NCBI GenBank assembly: GCA_022865305.1
Contig: JALHSP010000101.1
Location: 1 to 64,000, forward strand
DNA: 64,000 nucleotides
Source of the DNA: Bacteroidales bacterium
GTDB lineage: Bacteria; Bacteroidota; Bacteroidia; Bacteroidales; VadinHA17
Reading direction: 5' to 3'
The notes under the pieces are model-generated. The model made no database searches. It was not told where the DNA came from and was given only the letters and a program-made list of their open reading frames with translations. The first letter of the stretch is position 1, and each line of letters starts with the position of its first letter. Below, piece after piece: positions 8,842 through 17,497 of this stretch. The position numbers and the translations under genes are program-made.

Positions 8842-9651
8842 TTAGTTGATCTTATAATGATCCTCAAGAATCATCCGGAACCATTTCCCAGGTAAAATAT
8901 ACTTTAATATCACCGCCAGTTTTTGCTCTAAGGATGCTATAATATACCGCTGGCGCGGATTTTTACATTCAACAATCTTTACAAGTTTTCTGGCAAGGAT
9001 CACCGGATCCCGTCCATTGGCTTCATCTTTTTCGATGACTGAGAGAGTCTTTTCAAATTGCTTTTGATAAGGATCATCAGCGCCAGTTGGTGCAAGGAAA
9101 TTCCTGCGGTTAGCTGAGTTGCTTGTATGAAAATCACCGGGATTAATTTCTATAACTTTGATATTGAATTGTCTGACCTCCATTCTGAGGGCTTCACTGA
9201 AACCTTTAATGGCGAATTTGCTGGCAGAATAGAAAGACTGGAAAGGTAATCCCATCAATCCGCCAATTGAACCGAAATTAATAATTAATCCACCTCCTTG
9301 TTTCCGCATTTGGGGAAGGACCTCCCTGGTCAGGTGGACCATCCCCATAAAATTTGTATCCATCTGAAGTTTAATGTTTTCCACAGGCGATGTCTCTATT
9401 GGTCCCCCGGTATGCATTCCGGCATTGTTGATTAAAACATCTATTCTGCCCTCTTTCTGAATAACAGTTTCAACAACTTTTCTAATCGAATATGTATCCG
9501 TAAGATCCATTCTGAGAACATTAACAAGGTCAGTGGCCATGCTCACTTTGCGGATTGTACCATAAACAGTGTGCCCCTTTTTTGACAGGAGTTCAGCTGT
9601 CTGTTTTCCAAATCCTGATGAGATCCCGGTAATGAGAATAACTTTGTTCAT
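8842..9651 (-). CDS. Short-chain dehydrogenase/reductase (SDR)
   Basis: This is a classical SDR of 269 aa. It has the nucleotide-binding motif TGISSGFG at 8-15, NNAG at 75-78, and the catalytic set S128, Y141 and K145 in YSASK. It would reduce or oxidise a carbonyl/hydroxyl using NAD(P)H. It is encoded downstream of the serine palmitoyltransferase gene on the same strand, separated by 145 bases carrying a GC-run repeat. Because sphingolipid synthesis needs a 3-ketosphinganine reductase, that role is possible, but the sequence alone does not show it and many SDRs look alike. The family call is secure and the substrate unknown. Confidence 0.85.
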   Translation of the reverse strand: MNKVILITGISSGFGKQTAELLSKKGHTVYGTIRKVSMATDLVNVLRMDLTDTYSIRKVVETVIQKEGRIDVLINNAGMHTGGPIETSPVENIKLQMDTNFMGMVHLTREVLPQMRKQGGGLIINFGSIGGLMGLPFQSFYSASKFAIKGFSEALRMEVRQFNIKVIEINPGDFHTSNSANRRNFLAPTGADDPYQKQFEKTLSVIEKDEANGRDPVILARKLVKIVECKNPRQRYIIASLEQKLAVILKYILPGKWFRMILEDHYKIN

Positions 9652-9662
9652 AATTCTTTTTT

Positions 9663-9754
9663 CCCCATCCCCCCTGACGGGGGGCTAATTCCTTGTCATT
9701 AAATTATTTGTCTTATTAGGGTGTTTTAACCCCCCCTTTAGGGGGGCAGGGGGG
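9663..9754. repeat. Composite G/C-run palindromic repeat, copy A
   Basis: Two short palindromes flank a 45-base AT-rich spacer. The first is a run of six C, TGAC, then six G at 9669-9684. The second is C7, TTTA, G6, CA, G6 at 9730-9754. The same arrangement in reverse orientation occurs at 15814-15883. It lies between the serine palmitoyltransferase and SDR genes and could act as a transcript-processing or attenuation site, or be a small non-autonomous mobile element. Confidence 0.75.
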
Positions 9755-9796
9755 TAATACGTATGGTGTAATAAATACTAAATCAAATAGTTACGC

Positions 9797-10987
<1,191 letters not shown>

Positions 10988-11009
10988 TCAAGAAATAAGA
11001 ATGCAGCGC

Positions 11010-11017
11010 CAAATATA
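11010..11017 (-). promoter_or_regulatory. Candidate -7 box of the serine palmitoyltransferase gene (TATATTTG)
   Basis: On the minus strand TATATTTG fits TAnnTTTG and lies 26 bases upstream of the start codon at 10984. A TTG further upstream is closer than the usual -33 spacing. The rest of the 203-base divergent intergenic region shows nothing else. Confidence 0.4.
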
Positions 11018-11187
11018 TATAAAAAAGTAAACAAGAATGAAGAATTTGATGGATTTGAGTACGAATAGACATCTATAAATGAATAATTAAGCTGGATTTG
11101 AAATATTAACATTTTATTCAGCAATACCCTTAAAAACAAAATTTGAGAGAATACAGGTAATAATCCAAATAGTTCTTACATTTGGCG

Positions 11188-11937
11188 ATGCATAATTTTT
11201 ATAACTACTCTTTATATTTAATTTTTGGATTTTCAGTAATCGTTTTTGGATTGCTGTTTTTTATTTCTGCACCGTATGGGAAATTCCAAAGAAAAGGGTG
11301 GGGTTTGACAATACCTGCAAAATGGGCATGGATGGGAATGGAATTTATTTCACCGGCCCTCATTACCTGGTTTTTCATTACTTCAGATTATAAAAACATT
11401 CCACAGATCATCTTTGTGTCAGTGTGGCTGCTGCATTATATATACAGGACATTCATATATCCTTTCACACAGTCAGGCAGAGATAAACCATATCCAATCA
11501 TTATTGTTCTGATGGCCATAATCTTTAATGGACTTAATGGATTTATAAACGGTTATGGTGTATTTCACCTTTATTCCTATGACAATTCATGGTTATGGTC
11601 GTGGCAGTTTATTACAGGGGTGATATTATTTGTTACAGGATTTGTGATTAACAAAACTGCAGATGAAAAATTCCGCAACATGCGGACACAGAATCCCGGG
11701 GATTATAAAATACCTGAAAGCTGGCTGTTTAAATATATCTCGTCACCTCATTATTTCGGGGAAATAATCGAATGGGGCGGTTGGGCTGTTATGACATGGT
11801 CGCTTCCCGGACTGGCCTTTTTCATATTTACTTTTGCAAATCTTTTTCCCAGGGGAATCAGCTCACACAAATGGTACAAATCCCATTTCCCGGATTATCC
11901 TCCGGAGAGAAAAGCTATTATACCCTTTGTTATATAA
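11188..11937 (+). CDS. Steroid 5-alpha-reductase-like integral membrane protein
   Basis: This hydrophobic protein of about 249 aa has six or so membrane segments. Its C-terminal part has the signature of the 3-oxo-5-alpha-steroid 4-dehydrogenase C-terminal family: KYISSPHYFGEIIEWGGW, then NLFPRGISSHKWYKSHFPDYP. Family members reduce enone double bonds in steroids or related lipids with NADPH. No sterol pathway is visible here, so a bacterial lipid substrate is more likely. The ATG at 11188 is chosen; a TTG two codons earlier is also possible. It is transcribed away from the serine palmitoyltransferase gene, so a link to membrane lipid synthesis is conceivable but unproven. Confidence 0.78.
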   Translation: MHNFYNYSLYLIFGFSVIVFGLLFFISAPYGKFQRKGWGLTIPAKWAWMGMEFISPALITWFFITSDYKNIPQIIFVSVWLLHYIYRTFIYPFTQSGRDKPYPIIIVLMAIIFNGLNGFINGYGVFHLYSYDNSWLWSWQFITGVILFVTGFVINKTADEKFRNMRTQNPGDYKIPESWLFKYISSPHYFGEIIEWGGWAVMTWSLPGLAFFIFTFANLFPRGISSHKWYKSHFPDYPPERKAIIPFVI

Positions 11938-11943
11938 AAGTAT

Positions 11944-11996
11944 GGAGTACTTAGAGTTAATAGTTGAATAAACTCCAAAAACTTTAAGCACTCCAA
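11944..11996. repeat. Imperfect inverted repeat, GGAGTACTTA type
   Basis: GGAGTACTTAGAGTTA at 11944-11959 faces AACTTTAAGCACTCC about 20 bases further on, forming an imperfect hairpin just after the preceding stop codon. A related arm, GGAGTACTTAAAGTTA, occurs at 23433-23448. This looks like a dispersed intergenic repeat; it may also work as a weak terminator. Confidence 0.5.
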
Positions 11997-12143
11997 ACTT
12001 TTTTACCTTATTATTTGGATATTTTTCCTGTGAAATTTACTTTTACACCCGAAATTAATTTTAACAACTAAATGGACGACGGCCCGGCGAATATATTAAG
12101 TTAAACCCTGGTATAGAAGGGTAGTCGATCATCATGGTCGCTT

Positions 12144-12175
12144 CCTCCTGTATCAGAAAATATAAGGAGGTGACT
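12144..12175 (+). promoter_or_regulatory. Hairpin masking the ribosome binding site of the MgtE-like gene
   Basis: A strong Shine-Dalgarno AAGGAGGTG (12164-12172) stands 4 bases before the ATG at 12176. CCTCCT at 12144-12149 can pair with AGGAGG at 12165-12170, and TAT with ATA extends the stem past a bulged G, leaving a loop of about 8 bases. Such sequestration could make translation depend on a ligand, metal or temperature. The strong Shine-Dalgarno is itself unusual for this phylum. Pairing is seen in sequence; regulation is inferred. Confidence 0.5.
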
Positions 12176-13459
12176 ATGACTTCACTCACAACTTTTTATT
12201 TAAGTGGAATAATCGGTAAGGAAGCGTTTGGTGCCGACGGTGATGCTATTGGTGTTATCAAGGACTTGCTGATCAGTGCAATACCATCAGGTCAGAATGA
12301 ACCCGGTCAGCAGCTTGTTATTGGTGTAAGGCTTAAGATCGGCAGGGAAACCAGGTTCTATTCATTTAATAGTTTCAGAGTATTTAAAGCCCGGGAAATG
12401 CTTAATGTAACCTGTACCGACCTTATAGAACTTGGTAACGGGGATGTTAATAATGGGCTGTTGCTGGTTGAAAACATACTAGACAAACAGATAGTTGATC
12501 TTAATGGCCGAAAGCTGGTAAGGGTCAATGATGTAAGACTGGCAACCCTGTCAACCGGTACATTTGCAGTTGCAGTTGATATTGGCATTGAAGGTCTTTT
12601 GCGAAGGATCGGAATATCTTTCCAAATCAAAAAAATTCTGTCACTCTTTAAGATCAATATACCAGCTAAATTTATTCTCTGGGATGATGTTCAGGCAATT
12701 GATTTCTCAAATCTTAATATTAAGCTTTCAAAAAGTTATGCGAAGCTTCATACTCTCCACCCTTCCGACCTTGCAGACATCCTTGAGGATCTTGGTAAAA
12801 AGTCAAGCACTTCAGTATTCTCTGCCCTTGATGAGGAAAAAGCGGCAGACGTTCTTGAAGAGCTCGAAACCTATGCACAGATTCATATTGTGGAAAGTCT
12901 TCCGGTAAATAAAGTAGCTGACGTTTTCGAAAAAATGCCGGCTGACGAGGTCGCAGATATTCTGGACGAACTGGAGGATGACAAAGCTGAATTGCTCCTG
13001 AAGGAAATGGAAGCCGAATCATCACAGGAGGTAAGAGAACTGCTTGAATATGATGACGATCTTGTTGGTAGTATAATGACAACTGATTACCTTTCTTTCA
13101 GCGCTTCCAAAACAGTTGAAGAAGTGTTGAAAGAATTGCGGATAAAGAAACCTGAGTCAGCTGAACTTTATAACCTTTTTGTTACAGAGAAAAACGATGA
13201 ACTGATAGGAACATTTACCCTTCGTGACCTTGTAGTTGCGGAGTCGGATAAAAGAGTAAATCAGATTATGAAATCAGAACCTGTCTATTTATTTGATGAC
13301 CAGAAAACAGGTGCAATTGCTGAAATTGTATCAAAATATAATTTGTTGGCTGTTCCTGTGGTGGACCAGAATCACCAGCTTCAGGGAATGGTGGTGGTGG
13401 ATGATGTTGTAGAAGATCTGATCAGTGAAAGAAGAACAAGAACAAGAAAAAGAAAATAA
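12176..13459 (+). CDS. PRC-barrel / MgtE N-domain / CBS-pair regulatory protein
   Basis: This soluble protein of 427 aa has PRC-barrel-like segments at residues 8-35 and 96-125. An MgtE N-terminal superhelical domain spans about 190-295, with repeated acidic motifs such as DEVADILDELEDD. A pair of CBS domains spans about 298-415, and the tail is basic. MgtE itself uses the same N and CBS domains as a cytosolic Mg2+ sensor, but here the membrane domain is missing. The next gene, 8 bases downstream, encodes an NRAMP-related transporter, so this protein probably gates or senses for that channel. The frame is open from an upstream ATG at 12134, but the ATG at 12176 has the strong Shine-Dalgarno and is preferred. 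Confidence 0.85.
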   Translation: MTSLTTFYLSGIIGKEAFGADGDAIGVIKDLLISAIPSGQNEPGQQLVIGVRLKIGRETRFYSFNSFRVFKAREMLNVTCTDLIELGNGDVNNGLLLVENILDKQIVDLNGRKLVRVNDVRLATLSTGTFAVAVDIGIEGLLRRIGISFQIKKILSLFKINIPAKFILWDDVQAIDFSNLNIKLSKSYAKLHTLHPSDLADILEDLGKKSSTSVFSALDEEKAADVLEELETYAQIHIVESLPVNKVADVFEKMPADEVADILDELEDDKAELLLKEMEAESSQEVRELLEYDDDLVGSIMTTDYLSFSASKTVEEVLKELRIKKPESAELYNLFVTEKNDELIGTFTLRDLVVAESDKRVNQIMKSEPVYLFDDQKTGAIAEIVSKYNLLAVPVVDQNHQLQGMVVVDDVVEDLISERRTRTRKRK

Positions 13460-13467
13460 TCCGTGAT

Positions 13468-14721
13468 ATGTCCCGAATAAGATTAACCAGCAAAAATATA
13501 TTCAGGCGGCTGGCAATTTTTTTAATGATCCTCGGACCAGGTATCATTACCGGCAGTGTTGATAATGATGCAGGTGGAATTACAACTTATTCGGTTGCAG
13601 GAGCTCTTTATGGATATGGCCTGATCTGGACCTTGATCCCCTCGTTCATTGTTCTGGTTGTAATCCAGGAAATGAATGCCCGGATGGGTATCGTGACAGG
13701 CAAAGGCCTTGCTGATCTGATAAGGGAAAATGCCGGGATCAAAATAACTTTCTTCATTTTCATTGGATTACTACTTTCAGGGATAGGCAATACGACAACG
13801 GAATTTGCAGGTGTTGCCGGCAGCATGGAAGTATTTGGAGTCAGCAAATATATTTCAGTTCCTGTTGTGGCAGTACTTGTATGGATGCTAGTTGTGAAAG
13901 GCACTTATAAAATTGCCGAGCGTATTTTCCTTATATTCAGTATTTCATTGCTGACATACGTTGTTTCGGCAATAATGGGTAAGCCTCAATGGTCCGAAAT
14001 AGGGTCATCGATTATTCATCCGCACATGGAGATGAATTCAAAAAGCATGGCTATGGTCATAGCACTGGTGGGAACGACAATAGCCCCATGGATGCAGTTT
14101 TATATGCAGTCATCTGTAATTGAAAAAGGACTGAAAATGAGACATTACAAGTATACACTTGCTGACATAATAGTTGGCTGTGTCATCACTGTTGTTGTGG
14201 CTTTTTTTATAATGGTAGCATGTGCATCCACCCTTCATCCGAATGGAATTCAGATAAATGAAGCAAAGGACGCAGCATTGTCTCTCAGACCCCTTGCGGG
14301 TAATCTGGCTTCGCAGGTTTTTGCTTTCGGACTTTTTATAGCATCTATTTTTTCAGCAACAATACTGCCCCTCGCAACTGCATTTTTCGTCTGCGAAGCA
14401 TTTGGCTTTGAAGCCGGAATCGATAAGAAATGGGAGGAAGCCAGGGAATTTTATATTCTGTATACAGGCATTCTTATCATTTCAGCAGTTATAATCCTGG
14501 TACCAAATGCCCCGCTGATTCCAATTTCGTTATGGTCGCAGGTGATAAACGGCATACTTCTTCCTGTTGTCCTTGTCAGTATGATTATTCTTGTAAATAA
14601 GAAAAAGATCATGGGAGTTTATGTAAACAAGCCTTTAAACAATTTTATTGGATGGAGTGCTGTGGTTATTCTGACAGGATTGTCTGCTGCACTTCTTATC
14701 CTTCCTTTGTTACACCGTTAA
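13468..14721 (+). CDS. NRAMP-related divalent metal (probably Mg2+/Mn2+) transporter
   Basis: This is an integral membrane protein of 417 aa with about 11 helices and the SLC11 fold. TM1 reads GSVDNDAGGITTYS (residues 29-42) where canonical NRAMPs have DPGN. TM6 reads GTTIAPWMQFYMQS (202-215) where canonical proteins have a conserved Met and His (MPH). Loss of the TM6 methionine is a known feature of the NRMT clade that transports Mg2+, so Mg2+ is the likely substrate. The upstream PRC/MgtE_N/CBS partner, 8 bases away, supports this. The gene ends 13 bases before a convergent sialidase-like gene. The transporter family is certain; ion choice is inferred. Confidence 0.85.
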   Translation: MSRIRLTSKNIFRRLAIFLMILGPGIITGSVDNDAGGITTYSVAGALYGYGLIWTLIPSFIVLVVIQEMNARMGIVTGKGLADLIRENAGIKITFFIFIGLLLSGIGNTTTEFAGVAGSMEVFGVSKYISVPVVAVLVWMLVVKGTYKIAERIFLIFSISLLTYVVSAIMGKPQWSEIGSSIIHPHMEMNSKSMAMVIALVGTTIAPWMQFYMQSSVIEKGLKMRHYKYTLADIIVGCVITVVVAFFIMVACASTLHPNGIQINEAKDAALSLRPLAGNLASQVFAFGLFIASIFSATILPLATAFFVCEAFGFEAGIDKKWEEAREFYILYTGILIISAVIILVPNAPLIPISLWSQVINGILLPVVLVSMIILVNKKKIMGVYVNKPLNNFIGWSAVVILTGLSAALLILPLLHR

Positions 14722-14734
14722 AGGCGATACAGAT

Positions 14735-15907
14735 TTATTCTGCCGGCCATTCGTCATTCTGAAATGGTCTGGAAATAATTTTATCAGGATCGAGAACCAC
14801 ATGTTTTATCTGTTTTCGGTTCCATGTATAAGTAATATGAACCAGACCGTCATTTGTTTGTATTACAGCAGGGTATGAGAATTCATTACCCTGTTTTTCA
14901 TTTTCAAGAAGAGCTGCTGCATTCCATTCCAGACCATCGTCTGATATGGCTGTATTCAGGAAATAACGACCTTTGTTAAGGTGGTTGTATATTAACAGGT
15001 GGCGGCCATCTTTAAGGGTAACAGCATCTATTCCGGAATTTGGATTTGGCAGACTGAGAGGTGTAAGTTCACTCCATGTCCGGCCATTATCCTCCGACCA
15101 GGAGGTTAATATCTTCGAAACGGTGCTTCTGCAGAGCATCTGGATACTGCCGTCCTTGTGAAATAATATAGAAGGTTGTATAGCACCGGTTTTCCTGTCG
15201 TTCAATGCCGGAGTTCTTTCCCATGTAAGTCCATTGTCGGAAGTAAATTCCATATGAACTCTCCAGCCTTCATTTTCTGTGCTTGAAGGACACAGAAGAT
15301 AGCCGTTTTTAAGAAGCACCGGCTTATTTTTTACAGGACCAATTATATCCTCCGGTAAACGATAAGCGCGTGACCATGTTTTACCGCTGTCATCCGATAT
15401 TTTCAGTTCACCCCACCAGGTTGATGGGCTCGGGCCAACTTTATAAAAAAGCAGTATCTCTTTGCCGGTGTTATAAAGTACAGGATTCCAGCATGGATAA
15501 CGCTTATCTTTGTGCTGAATACCATCTGCGACTTCGACAGGTTTAGTCCATTTGCCTTTCAGGTATCTGCTGATCCATATCCCGACATCAGGGTTTTTTT
15601 CTGCTGTACCACCGAACCATGCGGCCACCAAACCTTTACCATTCTGGATGATCGTGGAGGCATGACAGCTTGGAAAAGGTACATCACCCGGTTGGTATAT
15701 AAATTCCGATTTAAGAATACAATTCTCACCTTTGAATTGAGACAATGCTATTAAAGGGTTGAATAACAATAGTATACAAGAAAACAGAAGTAACTTTTCC
15801 GTGACTTCTTTAACCCCCCTGCCCCCCTGAAAGGGGGTTAAATCACAACTGTAAATTCGCCCCCCTTCAGAGGGGATGGGGGGTGGAAAAAATTGTAATT
15901 CATTCAT
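14735..15907 (-). CDS. BNR-repeat sialidase-like exported protein
   Basis: This is a six-bladed BNR/Asp-box propeller of 390 aa with four clear Asp-box motifs: SDDSGKTW, TSDNGLTW, SEDNGRTW and SDDGLEW. The hydrophobic signal-like segment is at residues 38-57, ending IALSQ, not at the N-terminus. The ATG at 15907 overlaps the stop of the upstream transporter gene by four bases (ATGA). Residues 9-32 are encoded by the palindromic repeat at 15814-15883, which has pushed the signal sequence inwards while keeping the frame. Family members hydrolyse terminal sugars, classically sialic acid, but no sialic acid catabolism genes are present, so another sugar is likely. It may be poorly exported if the repeat disturbs the signal. 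Confidence 0.75.
   Translation of the reverse strand: MNELQFFPPPIPSEGGRIYSCDLTPFQGGRGVKEVTEKLLLFSCILLLFNPLIALSQFKGENCILKSEFIYQPGDVPFPSCHASTIIQNGKGLVAAWFGGTAEKNPDVGIWISRYLKGKWTKPVEVADGIQHKDKRYPCWNPVLYNTGKEILLFYKVGPSPSTWWGELKISDDSGKTWSRAYRLPEDIIGPVKNKPVLLKNGYLLCPSSTENEGWRVHMEFTSDNGLTWERTPALNDRKTGAIQPSILFHKDGSIQMLCRSTVSKILTSWSEDNGRTWSELTPLSLPNPNSGIDAVTLKDGRHLLIYNHLNKGRYFLNTAISDDGLEWNAAALLENEKQGNEFSYPAVIQTNDGLVHITYTWNRKQIKHVVLDPDKIISRPFQNDEWPAE
15814..15883. repeat. Composite G/C-run palindromic repeat, copy B (inside a coding region)
   Basis: In reverse complement this matches copy A at 9663-9754: a CCCCCCATCCCC-type palindrome, a spacer of about 20 bases, then CCCCC, TTTCA, a G run, CA and a second G run. 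It sits within the first 32 codons of the sialidase-like gene, between the start codon and the signal peptide, without breaking the frame. Confidence 0.75.
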
Positions 15908-17388
15908 TTACGTCTTATTAATTTAGTCATTAAAAATCCCACCAGAAAGATTGTCAGAGTTCCGAAGACAATCGTCAGGTTGGTATGAAACGGACTTCTG
16001 AATACAAGGCTTTTTCCTTCAGTAAAATATAAAGGCGACAGGCTCATCCAGATTATAACCAGGACGCCGATGATAACACCGATTATTGCATCAGCATTTC
16101 TAGCCTTCTTTGAAATATAGCCCAATAGAAAAAGTCCCAGCATTCCTCCGCTGAAAATTGATGCCAGAGACCACCAGGCATCAAGAGCGCTCTCAACTCC
16201 GACAAGTGACAGGGCGATCAGAATCCCAAGAATCCCTGTAAGAAATGACGAGATATAAAGAACCTTCATTGATGATTTCTCGCCGGCATTTTTGTTAAAA
16301 TATCGCTTATAGTAATCGTTTAAAACGATTGTTGCAGTACCGTTAAGGCTGGTGGACACAGTGCTCATGCCTGCTGCAAAGATAGACGCTATGAGCAATC
16401 CTGTCATTCCTGCAGGAAGGCCAGTTGCAATAAAGTAAGGGAAAACCTTATCACCGGCACCTGCCATTCTGAGCTCTTCCGGCAGTAGGTCCGGCTGTGC
16501 TGTGTAGTAGGAAAAGAGGGCTGTGCCGATAAAAAAGAAAACAAGCGAAACAGGTATATAAAGTAAAGAGCCAAACAGGGCTGATGATTTGGCTTCTTTA
16601 TCAGTACCGGTTGTCATATAACGCTGGACAAAATTCTGATCGATCCCGTAATTCTGAAGGTTAATGAACAGTCCGTATATAAGGACAACCCAGAAAGTTG
16701 ATTCTTTAAGGCTTGTCCCGAAGCTTCCAAGGCTGAATTTATGATTAGCTTTTGCAATTTCGAAAAGCTGTCCGGGTCCTTCAGGCATTGAGAAAGTAAG
16801 TATAAGCACACATACTACTGCCCCTGTTATCAGAATTATCCCCTGTATGGCATCGGTCCAGATAACTCCTGAAATACCTCCCAGCATCGAATATAACATC
16901 ACCATCAATCCGGTAATGATTATGATAACTTTTATATTCCACCCGAAAAGGACATTCAGCGGAAGGGCCAGGAGCATAAGGATTGCACCTGTGCGCATAA
17001 GCTGAGTAAGTATATAACAGACAGAGGCATACATCCTTGCCCATGGTCCAAATCGTTGTTCAAGGTAATAATAGGCTGATATATTTCCGATTCCGCGGTA
17101 AAGAGGGATGAAAAACCTTATTGTCATATATGCTGCTATCGGAAGTGAAAGGCTGAATACAAACGCATTCCAGTTAGTCATAAATGCTTTCCCCGGTAAT
17201 GCCAGAAAGCTGATGCTGCTGACAAAAGTGGCAAAAATGGACATTCCGACGACCCATGCCGGTAATTTTTTTCCAGCGGAGGTAAACTGATCAGAGGTCT
17301 TGCTTTTAAAGTAAAAGCTGGCACCCAGGATGATATTACCAAGTGTAAGTCCGAAGAATACGATGAGATCGAGGAATGGAAGCTTCAT
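15904..17388 (-). CDS. SSS-family sodium:solute symporter
   Basis: This is an integral membrane protein of 494 aa with about 13 helices and the LeuT-like SSS fold. It opens MKLPFLDLIVFFGLTLGNI and shows typical SSS stretches such as SAGKKLPAWVVGMSIFATFVSS in TM2 and GGISGVIWTDAIQG. It would import a small organic solute with Na+. It overlaps the downstream sialidase-like gene by four bases, so the two are translationally coupled and the solute is probably the sugar released by that enzyme. The substrate is not evident from sequence. It is transcribed divergently from the M20 amidohydrolase. Confidence 0.85.
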   Translation of the reverse strand: MKLPFLDLIVFFGLTLGNIILGASFYFKSKTSDQFTSAGKKLPAWVVGMSIFATFVSSISFLALPGKAFMTNWNAFVFSLSLPIAAYMTIRFFIPLYRGIGNISAYYYLEQRFGPWARMYASVCYILTQLMRTGAILMLLALPLNVLFGWNIKVIIIITGLMVMLYSMLGGISGVIWTDAIQGIILITGAVVCVLILTFSMPEGPGQLFEIAKANHKFSLGSFGTSLKESTFWVVLIYGLFINLQNYGIDQNFVQRYMTTGTDKEAKSSALFGSLLYIPVSLVFFFIGTALFSYYTAQPDLLPEELRMAGAGDKVFPYFIATGLPAGMTGLLIASIFAAGMSTVSTSLNGTATIVLNDYYKRYFNKNAGEKSSMKVLYISSFLTGILGILIALSLVGVESALDAWWSLASIFSGGMLGLFLLGYISKKARNADAIIGVIIGVLVIIWMSLSPLYFTEGKSLVFRSPFHTNLTIVFGTLTIFLVGFLMTKLIRRK

Positions 17389-17451
17389 GAAGTGAAATTG
17401 TTACTGACCAAATGAGCCTTTTGTGACTGCTTAAATTTACAATTTAAATAT

Positions 17452-17459
17452 TAGATTTG
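17452..17459 (+). promoter_or_regulatory. Candidate -7 box of the M20 amidohydrolase gene (TAGATTTG)
   Basis: TAGATTTG matches TAnnTTTG, 38 bases before the chosen ATG at 17498. The nearest TTTG upstream (17420-17423) is further away than the usual -33 spacing. Confidence 0.35.
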
Positions 17460-17497
17460 TGTATGCTAATTTATTACAGAATTTTCAACCTGAGTTT

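Noticed and set aside
8948-8962. 15-base identity (CGCTGGCGCGGATTT) with the araA-araD hairpin at 23386-23400
   Set aside because: It lies in the SDR coding frame; one match of this length is expected by chance among 64 kb comparisons.
14735-17388. Sialic acid utilisation locus
   Set aside because: The BNR protein and SSS transporter suggest it, but no nanA, nanE, nanK or nagA/B is near, and BNR_2 proteins act on various sugars.
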